Assembly: GCA_947034895.1 (NCBI GenBank) | Contig: OX344765.1 | Location: forward strand, 10,917,001-10,981,000 | Direction: 5' to 3' | Length of the DNA stretch: 64,000 nt | From: Rhytidiadelphus loreus | Taxonomy: Eukaryota; Streptophyta; Bryopsida; Hypnales; Hylocomiaceae | Shown: positions 38,890 through 51,610 of the stretch, in pieces | Layout of the letters: each line of letters starts with the position of its first letter | How positions within the stretch are numbered: the first letter of the stretch is position 1 | Notes under the pieces: generated by a model | Told to the model about the DNA's origin: nothing | Database searches by the model: none | The model's input: the letters and a program-made list of their open reading frames with translations, nothing else | Translations under genes and position numbers: made by a program

Positions 38890-41800
38890 ATGGCAGGAGG
38901 TCATGTTAAGCTTCCGAGGAGAAAGCCGTCTCCATCATGGTCCAATCGTGGCGAAGAAATTGGTGATCCGAAGACCACGGAGTTGTGGATGCAAGGCGCG
39001 GACGAGCGCCGATCGAAGATGAAGGAAGACATGCGTAGCCTGAAGGGGAAAGCGTCCACAGTTTCCGGTGCCGCCCCATCGAAGAAGAGGAAGTCAGTGA
39101 CGATGCAAGTAGATTCGTCCTCTAAGGATGAACGCGGTCTTCCAGACATGGAGGACTCAGAGAAAGACGTTGATGCGGACAGGTTTGTTTGGCTTTGCTT
39201 GTGTTTTCAATGACGTGTACATTGCACCTGATAAGCAGCGCTACGTTGTACAGGTGTGCATGTGAAAGGAAAGACATGCTTGTCGCACTGCATGTTCCAT
39301 GAAGTGCGTACTAGAGTGTTGTTCATTGCTTGCGTTCTGTTGTTTGTGACCATGGCTAACTGTTTGAGGACGTCTACAGTGCATTCAAAGACTTCCGTGT
39401 TTTCCGCATGTTTTTGAAAACATGTTCGTGTTTTGCTGAACAATATAATGTCCAATTGAACGCATCATGTCATTGCACTTCTGTTGGTCCTCTTCTATTG
39501 TGCAGTCGTAGGGTCAAAGTTGCGGAAGTGGTCCTTCCTGTCTTAGTGCAAACACATGCTGGAAGCTTGACACGTTGAAAAAGAAGGCAGGTTCACACAA
39601 GCAATTACAATGCACAGAATGCAAATCTGTAGTGTGTCAATAAGCGTGAATTCCATACCTGTCTTCAAAGTTTGTGTGCTACTGTAGAAGAGTCTTGTTC
39701 TAGTGTTCAAGAGTGCAGACCAGGGTTGCCAGGACGCCGAGACGTCTAGACGTCCAGCGTCCGCGTCCGAAACCCCCCGGACGTCCAGTTTCATTTACAG
39801 TCCCAAAATATAGTGCATCTCCAATGTCCGCCCAGCCCGGTATGTCCGCCTGTTCGCAGCGTCCGATCAGATAGGGTGTCCGATTCCGATGACCCGTCCG
39901 ATCCGATGGTCTAACAATCCCACCCGTCCGCAATGTTGGATCCAAAAGGCCCGTCCGCACTATCATCCATTGTCGTCTGACGCCCCTGTCGACTTTTCTA
40001 TGCCTCATAATATATCATTGGATAGATATTCTTGAGAGCTTTCCAACGGTATATAATGCATCCGATTCAGACAAGAACTCCAACTATGGGACTTCTCCAA
40101 AGATTGAAGTCTGCCTAGTCATCTGATCAGACGCCCCGTCCGATTGGACAGGCCGTCGGAATAGGATGTCCTGTCTGATCATTTTGTGTGCCTTACAATA
40201 TATCATTGGAAAGGTATTGTTGAGAGCTTTTCAATGGTATATTATATGTTTGATTTGAACAAAGACTCCAAGTGTGGAACTTCTCCAAAAGATTAGGTGC
40301 TAGATATTACTTTAACTTTTCATTGTAATCTTCAACACTCTTAGATCCCTTATCTTCACACAAAAAGATCAAGTTGGTCATTATTTAGTTCACTACTAAA
40401 CATTAGAGACTATATTTTCACCAAAACTGCTCCAAAAGTGCCCTTACATTTACAAGCACCAAATTTTAGATGAAAAACAGTTTTAGACACATAAAACCGT
40501 AGGACCTTGTAGTAAAATAGTTTGAAAAGTTGTGAATTTTTTTTTTTAATTTTCCATCATGTAGATTGTGATATATTAACATTTGAAGTGACAAAACCCT
40601 CTTTTTGGCCTTGTAAAACATATGGGTAGCTGCACTTCACAAGGTTACATTTGTATAAAAAATATCCAAAATGGTGGTTACTCTTTGGATTCATTCCACA
40701 AGTCAAGTTGGCTAGGTGCTTGAAAAATTTTAGATCATTTGGAATTGTACAATATATAGGAAAAGAATAATAAGTAGGAAGCAATAGAGAATGATTAAAA
40801 ATACTAAATTGTTAACAATTTATTTATAGAATTGAAAAGTGCCAATCCCAATGTTTGTAATGTTTTAATAAACAATTTACACCTAATGTTTGGGGTTTTT
40901 TTCAAAAATATTTAAAATTGAGTTAAATAAAAGACTTCAAAGTTTATTTTAGAGTAGAGATTCCATATCTAACCACAAACTAATCTAAACTAAAATTCCT
41001 CATAACTTTCATCTCATTAATCAAAATGGAATGATTCAAAGCAGTAGAAAATGATTCAAAGCTTAATATATATATAAAAATCTAGAGAACCAATTTCAAA
41101 TTTTTATTTCTTTTAAAGTGATCTTCAAAGAATTTTTTTTCTGCTCACGTTGCCCAAATGCCCGCCGAACACTGAAAATTACATATCATGCAATAACTTT
41201 AAAACTATTTAGTCAAAAGTTATGAAAACTGTTGGGCCTTAAAGCTACTCCTTGACCACACATTGTGTGAAATTTCCAAAGAGAAAAAATAAAAATTTTG
41301 TCTATAATGAGCTGCCTAAAATTGTAATGTTGCCAAAAAACATTGTTTGGATGTTTAGGAGTTAAACGTGAGATTTGCTTGCAATTGTATTGTTAGAACC
41401 TTAATATGCTTGATTAGTTTTATATTATTAAGAATATGACCAATTGACCATAGACACTTCCGATGGCCACTTTGGACGGCCACTTCCGATGGCCTACTTC
41501 GGACGCCTAGATTTTTTCACATTTCCTAACACCCCCTCAGAAACTTGTCCATAACTTTTTGGTAGAAGGTCCAAACTTGAAACGGATTGTTGAAGATGAA
41601 ACCTTGCTTGATTTCCAAACTTTTTCTAGTTCAAAGCTTTTCAAAAAAATGTATTATACTATGCGGAAATGAGGTCTGAACATTGACTTTTCTTACATTA
41701 TATTTCGTATGGCTAGTCGGAATTTGGAAGGGGGAAGGCTGGTTGCCTGGTTCCACTTGGATTCTTCTGACGCCAAACTTCCGACTGCCACTGTAAACTA

Positions 41801-44800
41801 GGTTTTTGCTTCAACCCAAAACCAGGAACACAGTATAGGGGTTCTAATTCTAGGGAATGATCAAATAGTCTAATGTATTGTGGCTGAGGTCACTTGTTTT
41901 CTAGAATGATGTGGGATTTATGGGTAAATACTACTAAAATACACAAACAAAGGGAAGATATATAGATTTCACTCTTATTCCCAAGAATCAATTTCGTTAG
42001 CAGTCCATTAATAATGCTATTGGACGCATGAATGCAGTCCCAGTCCTGGACTAGTGTTCTAGGGGTATTTCTGACAAATTGTCAAGATAGACCACAAATT
42101 GTCATGCATGATCTAGACCTTTTAAGTGCAAATAACATATAGATACGTATAGAGATATATGTTCGTTAATTAAAGTGATCTTTTATCGTGAGAGACAAAT
42201 TGTCGGGCAGTCACTACTTATTTAGCCTAATTACTAAATTATCATGAGTAGGAGATCCGTCTCAGTCCTACGACAAATTGTCTTTTAACTAAATGCAAGG
42301 GCATGAGTGTATGATGCATTACATTTACAACAATAACAACAACACAAGGCAATTCTATCTAACACATCATCACAATATAATTCAATATCTATTCCAATTT
42401 CTATTATTAATAACATAAGCTTATTTGCATTTCAAAACTATCCATTCATCTATTATACGCAATTCACATTTCAATTTTACTTACAACAAACAACCAGGAC
42501 AAATTATCATTAACCACATCGAATACTTTGACAAATTGGCCCTCACTGTTCATTCAGTACAGTCCCGGATTATGACAAATTGTCTTTCAGTGACCGGCTT
42601 AATCAGTCCATTTGTCAATAATAGAGAGAAAACTACAAAGGCAAATTGTCTCTCGGCCTGGTATCCTTTTGTAATCAAAGACAATTTGTCAATTTAAAAG
42701 TCAACCAGGTGTGGTTTGAATACCAAGAGTCGAAACAATTTGTCTTTCCAGTAATTCCTAAATTCGTAGTTTTCCTTTCAGAATTGGAATTAATTCACAA
42801 CAGTTCATACGCCATGACAAATTGTCGTTTCCATATCAATCAATTATACTTAAAAGTATACAAATAATTTCAAAACAATACGAAATCAATAAACAGAAAT
42901 TCACAACAATTTGTCATACCTGGATTCAAAGTCCAGTTTTCCTTTCCGACAAAACCTATCCGAATAACAACTTGATTATTCAATGCATTTCAATTGATGA
43001 TAATGTGTCTGTATAGCTCTTAGACAATTTGTCTTTACACTATCTCACACTTTGGCAATTTCTATTCAGACTTCCATATAAATTCTTTCATTGTTCAATA
43101 AAACGATTTGACAGAATTAATTTGCATATTCAACATTCGAAACTTATCCCATGAACAATTCTATCTTAGGCAACAAAAGACTTCAATTCAATTATCAAAA
43201 ACAAATTATCACAATTACAACTTGAAGAACTTCTGTACTTATCTGTAGCACCGGAGAATTGTCAAATTGTCTATCGAACGATCTTAACTCCGCGGCAACT
43301 TGTCTTTCTTGATTTGAACTCCCATTTCTTGGCAGCAACCGTGATCACCGATGACAATTTGTCTTTCTCTTTCCGTCAATCCGTATGCTTCCCATCGCAG
43401 TAATTGAAATAACAATTTGTCTCAATCATTTCTACTAACAACGCAGTCAATTTGTCTATACAAATTTGTCTATACCCAGTTAACTTGACAAATTGTCCTT
43501 ATGCACTCACAACATACTCCGACAAATTGTCTTTAACTGTTATCGTAACTACAACAATCTACCGAAACTATAACAATGACAATTTGTCTCTGTAATTGCA
43601 TACCCTCACAGTCACAACGAGTTGATGTACAAACAATTACAACACACATTAAACAACTCAGCAATTCCAAGTCAATTTGTCACCCAAAGTATTTTAATTA
43701 CACACACAGAGCAACAAATACAATTTATCACCTGAATATTTCCAAACAATTATCCACACACACAATTACTCCAGACACAATTGCGTCCAATCACTGGATC
43801 GCAATAACAACTTGACAATTTGTCAAGAAATGTGACCCAATCACTGGTGTCACGGCCCACAGCTTGGCAAACTCCCAAGCTAAACAAATATCCAATCACT
43901 GGATTTAAACAAATAACGCACAACAAACAAAATCCGCAAATAGTCAGAAATTACGATTCGATTGCAAGATATATGTAAGTACATGACAAGTTGTTCAAAG
44001 ACTTAGAAAAATAAAAGTGGGCCCAGAAAAATGACGAATTGTCTTTGCTATATACACTGTAGAAGACAACTATTCACATCTGCAACACTACAGGCAAAAT
44101 TCATCACATCGTTCCAAACCTGCTTTGTAAAGACAAATCGTCTATATTGTACTCACAGTAGGAGTTTAAATTGACAATTTGTCCTATTTACACTACCAAA
44201 GACGAATTGTCAAGAAGAAGAAAAAATCAAGTGACTACAGCTACTTCGGACGCCTAATTTTTTTCAAATTTCCTAACACCCCCTCAGAAACTTGTCCATA
44301 AATTTTTGTTGGAAGGTTCAAACTTGAAACGGATTAGTGGAGATGAAACCTTGCTTGATTTCCAAACTGTTTCTAGTTCAAAGTTTTTCAAAAAAATGTA
44401 TTCTACTATGTGAAAATGAGGTCTGAACGTTGACTTTTCTTACATTTTATTTCGGACGGCTAGTCCGAATTTGGACAAGTGGTCTCAGTTGGCCTCTTCG
44501 GACGGCCCACTTCGGACGGCCTTGTTCAGATGGCAAATTCAAACGGCAAATTTTGGATGCCCATTTTTGTCTTATTTTTAAACAGTTGTCCACCTTGTGT
44601 AATTGTTGACTGCTTGTCGAGTTGTTTGATAGTTGACTGTTGGCTTGTTTGACAGCTGACTCCTGACTTGTTTACACAGTTGTCCACTTGTATAAAAATA
44701 GTGTATTCTAAGAAGTACAGATTTGCTTTCTAAGATTGCTATTTAATGCTATAAGCATCCTATGTAGTAAGAATGTTTTTAAAGAAAAGGTAATTCAAGT

Positions 44801-47800
44801 TATTTTTTTCTCACATTTAAATATGCATTCTAAACCCTAAACCCTAAACTTTCAATTTTACATTAGTTACCAAAAACATTGGTGTAATGTATGGAATATT
44901 TTTTATTTCTTTATTTTTTTAAGATGTGATTATGATGATGTACAACATATGTTCTTGTATAGACCTCATAGATTTATTTATATATGTTTTCAATGTATTT
45001 TTAGTTTTTCTACATCAATTATGATGTGCCACTTTACAAATGTGGAACATACAATTATAACTTGAAGTGTTCTTTAAGTTTTGTTGTAAAATGCATTAAT
45101 AGTTTGAAACAACAAAATATACATAATACAAGCAATTGTATTATTTTGTTATTGTATTAGACGATGTTACAAAAAATGCTTTAAGCAATTTAATGTAATT
45201 TAATGTAATTTAATTTAGTTCAAGATTAAATATTGCATTTATACAAAAAAATTGTAATTGAAGTTATTTTGATATTTTCCTACACCCTTATACTTATATT
45301 TACATCTTAAAATGTAAATTGTCAACAATATATCCCATACAAAAAATATTGGTGCTTATGTAGTGAAAAATATGATTGACTTTCAAATATGATGACCCCT
45401 CATGTATCACAATTATGGTCTTATGGACCTTATTTATGTATGTTTGTAACGTATTTCTACATCAAAAATGATATTTTCAATTCATCTTGTTGTAAATGTG
45501 AAACATGCAATATTGCAATTGTGATTTAATAACTTGTATAATTTGTATATTGTTTGGGACATTTTTAAAATATTTGGATTCATTTTTATATATTTTTTGT
45601 TCTTCATCACACTAGGTTGAACCTATTATTTTTAAAATTGCTAAAAATAAAAATTTAAAAAAAATTCTTCAAACACAATTTATTTGTATAAAGTAAAGAC
45701 TAGGATTGTTTAAGAATTTTTTTTTTTCTATTTCAACTATTTCTTTCATTGGAAAAACATTGTATGTGCTCCTTTTTTCTATTAGACCACATTTTCTAAA
45801 TAATTTTTGTAAATATTTCTCACATTCAAATTTTCAAAATCAAATAATGCAACAAGTATGTAAAATTTCAATTCTACAGATCCTAGTTTGTAAAATATTG
45901 AGATTTGTTTCACCCTATCGAGAATTTTCCATTGAAAATTTGAAGAGGACTCATTGTGTCCGCTTTGTACTTGAGGGATTAATGATTACAAGTAGGTTTC
46001 ATCTCCAAAAATAAATTTTTCTAAAACTTCCCAAACAAATTTCAATACTACTATCAATATCAATTAATAAGTCCCCCAAAATTAGTTAAATAGAATTATA
46101 AATGTATGCTACAAACTTATAGCCACAAAATTGTAGTAACAATAAGAAATAATGCATGTACAAATGATTTTATAGCAAATTACGTAATCTAAACCTTAGA
46201 TATTACAATATTGATTGAATTGAAAGAAAAAAAAACTCTAAATGGGACCAGCCTTCCGAATTCAGACGAACCGTCCGAAATATAATGTAAGAAAAGTAGA
46301 TGTTTAGACTTCATTTCAGCATAGTAGAATACCTTTTCTAAAATACTTTGAACTAGAAAAAGTTTGGAAATCAAGCAAGGTTTCAAGAAAAAGCAAGGAA
46401 ATCAAGCAAGGTTCCAAAAATCCAATTGAAGTTTGGACCTACCACCTAAAAGTCATGATTTCCACATAGTAGAATACCTTTTTTGGAAAACCTTTGACCT
46501 AGAAAAAGTTTGGAAATCAAGCAAGGTTTCATCTCCAAAAATCCATTTCAAGTTTGGACCTTCCACTCAAAAGTTATGGACAAGTTTCTAAGGGGGTGTT
46601 AGAAAATTTGAAAAAAATTAGGCGTCGGAAATGGGCCGTCGGAAGTGGCCGTCCGAAGTTTGGCGTCCGAAGTGTCCAAGTGGAACCAGGCAACCAGCCT
46701 TCCCCCCTTCCAAATTCAAACTAGCCATCCGAAATATAATGTAAGAAAAGTCAATGTTCAGACCTCATTTCCGCATAGTATAATACATTTTTTTGAAAAG
46801 CTTTGAACTAGAAAAAGTTTGGAAATCAAGCAAGGTTTCATCTCCAACAATCCGTTTCAAGTTTGGACCTTTTACCAAAAAGTTATGGACAAGTTTCTGA
46901 GGGGGGGGTTAGGAAATGTGAAAAAAATCTAGGCGTCCTAATTCGGAGTCTGCTTTTGGACGCACTGTCTGAATTCCGATGCTGCTTTCCGATGGCCTGT
47001 CCAAATTCGGACGGTGCTTTCCTACAGGCCGTCCGAATTCGGACGCTGCTTTCCGACGGGCCATCTAAAATCCTTGTACCGGGGCGCGATATAATTTTTC
47101 GACGCCGTCGTTCAATGCGGACGCTGGAGTCCGCTAAATCCGGACGTCCTCATGTCTGGACGTCCGGATTTTGGACGCGATTTTGGGCTGGACGTTGCAA
47201 TTCGTCAACCCTGGTGCGGACTATGATGTGCAGTGCTTTCGTAGTTGTCTTCGAAGTTGTCCGGCACTCCTACCACCAGTATGCCAACTTCGAGATCTTG
47301 TTGGATGGGTGTGTCAGTCACATGTTCTATTCCTATTTGTAGAAGCACAGTAACTGGGAGTGCTGTTTTGGAAGCAGTGATACATCTGGCACACAAGTGG
47401 AAGATGAATACAGCAGCAACGACAAAGACTGCAGCCCTCCTGCAGCTCGCAAAGGCAAGCGCATAGAAGAGGACAAAAAAACAATCAAGTTAGATGTTCT
47501 AGGCTTTTCCAACGGACGAATGATGCCTGTCATGGCAGAGGACATCAAACGATATGTGAAGGACTTAGACCTGACATGCAGTTGGGAAGCGCAACCATCC
47601 CAACAGAAGAAGCGTTTCTTCAAGCGCCTGTACAATGGTCTGTACTCTTTCACTATTTGCATTGCACATTCTATGCATTTTTGTACTGGTGAAAAGAAAT
47701 ATTCATAGATACATGATGTGTGATTGCAGATTGGGAGATGAAGGGGGGAAGCTCGAAAGTCAGTGACAAGTGGATCTCCCCTATCGTCACGAAGATACTG

Positions 47801-49806
47801 ATCAACACTCGATGGAGATTGAATGGCATGATTGATGCAGAGAAAGCAAAACCGGCTGAGGTCACTACAGAGCACTGGGACACACTCGTCCGAAATCGGC
47901 AATCCCCCGCTTCAAGAAAATTGTCCGAGCATATGCGAGCCATTTCAGTTGGCAAAGGTTCAAAATTGGCACAACTTCGGGTCATTGAAAGTGATGCCAT
48001 CAACAGTTTGGTAAGTGTGATTGCATCGATTATGTGAAAGTCATATTTGTAGTTCCGGTAGACTGCCTGTACCGTCAATGATCTGTGGAATAGTATAATA
48101 AAATGTGAAAGTATAAGTCATGCTTTCATAGAATAGCAGCACATGTCTGAGGTCCCTTTACTGAATCAAGACGATAACAAACACATTGTGCATGGGAAAT
48201 ATAATGTAGGAATTATCCATGTCTGTATGTTGAGCAGTTCCTGACAAACATGATATGTTGTCTCTCATTTCGTTAGAGCATAAGATTGGGTCGGAAACCA
48301 AAGCCTAAGGAAGTCAGTGCGGAGGTTGTAAGAGAGTACAATCGACAGGAAGAAGCGAAGAGAGCATCAGTGGCCGACCGTGCTAGGGACCTTGACGACA
48401 TGAACACGCGGGTTGTTGATATAGAAGGGGCTCTGACAGGACTACAGCGACAAATAGAGTCATCACAGGGACGCTTTGAGGACATGCTGCAGGAAATTAT
48501 GGGTAGCGGTGGTGGGAGCGTGCAGGGTCTTGGAAAACAGGCCCAAACATTGCCCTTGCAACCGACCTCGCTAGCACCGGGGCCGTCTACGACGGTTCCT
48601 GCACTTCCCATTTCGACGTCTGTGGACGCACTCTGCTTGCCGCATTCTTCGGAGCAAGAAGTAGTTGAAAACAGTGACGTAGTTGTACATGCTGATGGGC
48701 CAGTCAGCAACGAAGTCGAAATGGAAGGCAACGATCGTGAGGACGTCGTAAAATTGTACATGCAAGATATTCCCGTGAATGTCGTAGGAGGCAACGTCGA
48801 AGAACACAACATACCAATGAAGGCCGCCCTACCAGCAGTTGTAGGACACGACACGCTCAACAACGACAATGACGACGTGGTCACTGAAGATTCTGCTGGC
48901 AAAGATGTGGGCGACGCATTAGCTGATGAAGATGGCAACTGTCTGCAGAAGGTAACTCTTGCAAGTCTTCGATTCATAGTAGTGTGTTTGTAATAAGTCT
49001 GGAATTGTGCAAAAAACGTTGTTACAAGCTTAGTACTGTGGAAAGTACAGATACATCCCGGAATCCAGAGGTACGTGTCAATGTGTATTTTCCATTAGCT
49101 TGTCAAGACACTTTCTGAATGTATACCGATGTGGCTATAGAGACGAAACGTCGTCATTTTTAGCATGACATTACTCATTGAAATATGTTTGAATGAACTG
49201 CTTGTTTCATATGATAGCAATGGAAGCTACGGGTTATTATTCTTTGTCCTATTGAAGAAGCCATACTTCTGAAGGTTTGTGGGAATGCTTCCTGTGTGCA
49301 TGTGAACTTGGTTTCCGCATATACCCCTATCACAGTTGTTTCTGTGAATCATTCAATAATAAAGACATGTTGTACATGTCATTGCGTTCATAATGCAGGC
49401 TGACCATCAGTCTAGTACAGATGGTGGTAGACGTCCTCCTCGTCCACAGAAGAGCATGCAAACAAATGTTGTATCCAAGAAAATTGTGTCATCCAAGTCT
49501 ACAAAAGGAAGCAATGACAAATCGTTGGGTGCGGTCAAGCCAGCCTTACCCACTGCTAAGGTACAGTAGGAATGACATAGTAGAGTCTTTGCAAAACATG
49601 AACTGTATACGGAAGTAATGGACAGTGCCTTCAGACAATTCCAAGGAGGGTAGGGCACAAGCTTGTCCATGTGCGTAACTACAAGAATATAAATTGGCTT
49701 CAACAAATGTAGCATTTTTGGCAGACCAGCATGAGAAGGTGACAAGTGTCTTCTGTGATTGTAGGTCATGCCTGCGAGACGCGCAGAGGCAAATCGAAAG
49801 AAATGA
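38890..49806 (+). CDS. Second CACTA protein, En/Spm-type (PF03004-like), six exons, intact
   Basis: Exons 38890-39182, 47351-47637, 47730-48010, 48277-48951, 49399-49560, 49765-49806. All introns are GT-AG and phases agree, giving 1740 nt, 579 aa and no internal stop. N-terminus basic (MAGGHVKLPRRKPSPSW) then acidic. Exons 2-3 resemble the plant transposase Ptta/En/Spm domain (DWEMKG, WRLNGMI, TTEHWDTLVRNRQSPASRKL, GKGSKLAQL). Exon 4 starts with a coiled-coil-like heptad region (about residues 300-365) followed by a low-complexity acidic part; the C-terminus is Lys/Arg-rich. By analogy with TNPA it would bind subterminal repeats and assist transposition. Intron 1 is 8168 nt because of a hAT-like insertion. 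It diverges from tnp2, whereas classic En/Spm genes share one direction. Confidence 0.75.
40026..40300 (+). repeat. Two diverged ~95-bp direct repeats
   Basis: Copies near 40010-40107 and 40192-40298 share ATATATCATTGGA, GAGAGCTTT-CAA-GGTATAT and ACTTCTCCAAA. They lie between the left GTCCGA-rich zone and the TTAA repeat copy. No coding potential. Confidence 0.5.
40390..41361 (-). repeat. TTAA repeat family copy C
   Basis: Reverse copy covering nearly the whole family; right end TTTAGGAG directly before TTAA (41362-41365). The left end is diverged (CACTACTAAACATTAGAGAC) and lacks TTAA. Provides the empty-site sequence for both insertions in copy B (CTCATTAATCAAAATGGAAT near 41010 and TGTAATGTTGCC near 41320). 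Confidence 0.6.
41457..41790 (+). repeat. 270-bp module of the hAT-like element, forward copy 1
   Basis: Starts around TTCGGACGCCTAG, contains CACCCCCTCAGAAACTTGTC, GATGAAACCTTGCTTGATTT, TATACTATGCGGAAATGAGG and ends around CCTGGTTCCACTTGG. Further copies: forward at 44245-44520; reverse, partial, at about 46230-46440 and 46440-46640; reverse, nearly full, at 46660-46945. The first and last form a long inverted repeat. Confidence 0.7.
42073..44212. repeat. Array of the palindrome GACAAWTTGTC
   Basis: At least 13 perfect copies, starting at 42073, 42194, 42272, 42574, 42680, 42816, 43023, 43353, 43487, 43521, 43578, 43814 and 44173. About 13 single-mismatch copies include 42093, 42498, 42530, 42640, 43261, 43446 and 44032. 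GACAAATTGTC and GACAATTTGTC are reverse complements, so the site is a dyad with a central W and appears in both orientations. Spacing is irregular and the DNA between copies is not repeated, so this is not a satellite. It lies between two forward copies of the 270-bp module. Many copies continue with CTTT, GACAATTTGTCTTT. Confidence 0.9.
44245..44520 (+). repeat. 270-bp module of the hAT-like element, forward copy 2
   Basis: Same order of landmarks as the copy at 41457 (CTTCGGACGCC, CCTAACACCCCCTCAGAAAC, TGATTTCCAAACT, GAGGTCTGAACGTTGACTTT, TTTCGGACGGCTAG). Marks the right border of the palindrome array. Confidence 0.7.
44521..46229. other. AT-rich interior of the hAT-like element
   Basis: No coding signal. 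Contains a short run of plant telomere-type repeat at 44831-44849 and repeated TTGTTTGACAG / CAGTTGTCCAC phrases (44580-44700). Confidence 0.4.
44831..44849. repeat. Short interstitial telomere-like TAAACCC repeat
   Basis: Two full TAAACCC units plus TAAAC. Too short to be more than a chance or repair-derived stretch, but it is the plant-type telomere unit. Confidence 0.5.
46230..46945 (-). repeat. Three reverse copies of the 270-bp module
   Basis: Reverse copies at about 46230-46440, 46440-46640 and 46660-46945. The last pairs with 41457-41790 over nearly its whole length (GGAACCAGGCAACCAGCCTT near 46681 against the complement near 41735). They precede the right GTCCGA-rich end. Confidence 0.7.
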
Positions 49807-50043
49807 CTCGTTGTCAGTTGTCGTGAGGGGTGAGTAAGTGTTGCTTTTGCTGTACTGTAAATCCTAGTATTTTGCAGTTACCGGGTAACACTGCAAAGTG
49901 AAGCCCATGCATTACTGTTTTATATGAAATTTTTTGGCAATGTACAATTTGAACCCAGAGATGGAGGACTTGTTGCATTGGACTACTGCAAGGTCTGTCT
50001 ATATCCATAAAACGCCGAACTCGTTTTCTTGACAGAAGCATGG
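49807..50043. other. 3' flank of the second CACTA gene
   Basis: Probable 3' UTR up to the TG...CA insertion. Nothing else seen. Confidence 0.4.
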
Positions 50044-51603
50044 TGTGAGCCCTCAAGTTGGCACTTGGAACTCTGAACTTATTTTTCGCGATTTTTAGTT
50101 AATTTTTAAGTGAAAAATAGGAAAAAACATATAAAAATACAATTATTGTGGGTTTTGGTAGAAGTCCCTACCAAAGAGGTATGTAATGACTTTAAATACG
50201 TGAAACACGTAAGACGTTACATTTTCACTAATTTTAGGTCTTATTAGTAGAAATAAGTAGTTAAGTTAGTAATTCCGAGCGATGTGAGAAATTGAGAGTT
50301 AACCAGTCCTAGTGTCTTGTTCATGTAATACAACAACTTAAGTATACATGTAACAAACTGGTTAAAAGTTAGAGTCTAGTCAGAGTCAGTCCAAATCCAA
50401 CTCGAAAAAGTTAGATTTATTGTTTGCAGGTAATTTTGAGAAATACATTCATTAACAGACCAAGATGGAGGAAATGATGATTGGAACATACAAAGAGGTG
50501 CTTTTTTAGGTCAAAGCATGCTAGGAGGTCAAATAGAAGCCCGATCATCCAAGATTCCCCTGGTATCAAGAATAATTTCCCCCCCGGGTGGAAATTATTA
50601 AAGAATTGCTAAAAATAGCATTCTTATTGGAGATTTGGTTTTGCCCTTAGTTGATGGAAATCTTGTAGAAGATTGCCCAAAAGTTTCGGGATTTTACAAA
50701 ACTCCACGATGACTCCATGGGAAGTCAACCGCTTAAAACTGCATTCGTAAATTCCTAGAAATTACCAATGTTGCGGTAAAATCTCACTAAAAATTAGGAT
50801 AGTGTTTTGTGTGCCAATAAAGAGCCCTGTCAAGTTTGAAGACATTCCGACATTCCCAACTACCAGAATTAGAACCAACAGCGAATTTTATTAGAATTTA
50901 CAACTTGGCGGCGGGTTGACCGGCGAACCAGGAGCTAGCGGTGTCCGAACGGAGCGTTTCAAGGGTCAATTCTTACTCCCAAAAATATTCTAAACCATCC
51001 AGGACCGACAGTTTCATCAAAGGACACAAACTCCAAAAGTTAGCTTTTTAATTTTTGTTCTGAGTTACCGTGACTCAAATTTGCGCTTTAAAACGGCTGG
51101 AGAGGTAGGGGTAAGGGGTCCCTTAGGCTAATTGGGGTCTTCTGAACGCGATGGCACAATTTGTTTTCAGTTTCGAGTTGTCCCTCAAAAGATAGAGAGG
51201 GTCAGCCCTTAGTTTGACTTTTAAAAGGTAATTTTTGATTAATCTGGGTTGATTTTGCAAATATCTCTTGTAAAATCGAAGATTGGATTTGCCCAAGATA
51301 CTTGTCTTGCGTAAGAAGCCATCTTTTGGACTAAAGAAAGCCAATTTAGAACTAACCCTAGATTAAAAAACAAAATATCTTGGTTAATTAGGTAGGTTTT
51401 CAAAATATATTTGGGAAAATCAAATATTTGATTTGGGAAAAGATTCTAAGGCCATTTAGGGCCTAGAAGGAACTCGCTTGAGAACCTTCCTTCCCATTAA
51501 ACAAAGATTATTTTGAAAATACGTTTAGGTAGTTTAGCAAAATATCTAGATTGAAAGTAAAAGATAATTTACGAACAACTTACCGGGGGGGGCCGGGAGC
51601 GAG

Positions 51604-51610
51604 TATATAA
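51604..51610 (+). promoter_or_regulatory. TATA box
   Basis: GAGTATATAAGGCCC in a locally GC-rich context, followed within 30-40 bp by TTGTTCGTGGCC and pyrimidine-rich sequence. Fits an RNA polymerase II promoter of the TG...CA element. Confidence 0.45.

Larger units (their letters stand above)
39721..47213. mobile_element. hAT-like element, 7.5 kb, no transposase, inside intron 1 of the second CACTA gene
   Basis: Ends CAGGGTTG...CAACCCTG with further imperfect pairing (ACGTC at 20-26 bp inward). 8-bp flanks GTGCAGAC (39713-39720) and GTGCGGAC (47214-47221) differ at one base. CAGGG-type ends and an 8-bp duplication are the hAT signature. Both subterminal zones are packed with GTCCGA/TCGGAC (39745-39960 and about 46925-47180). 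I see no hAT transposase. Inside are a TTAA repeat copy, a GACAAWTTGTC array and five copies of a ~270-bp module. Confidence 0.75.

Noticed and set aside
42073..44212. CRISPR-like array
   Set aside because: The 11-bp palindromes are irregularly spaced, in both orientations and in a plant nuclear context; repeats and spacers do not fit CRISPR.
44831..44849. True interstitial telomere block
   Set aside because: Only about 2.7 units; could be chance in AT-rich DNA.
46863..47342. 159-codon plus-strand frame crossing the right end of the hAT-like element
   Set aside because: It spans the transposon junction and the GTCCGA-rich subterminus; not a plausible protein.
48273..48977. 234-codon minus-strand frame
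   Set aside because: Shadow of exon 4 of the second CACTA gene; the plus strand has the consistent splice borders.
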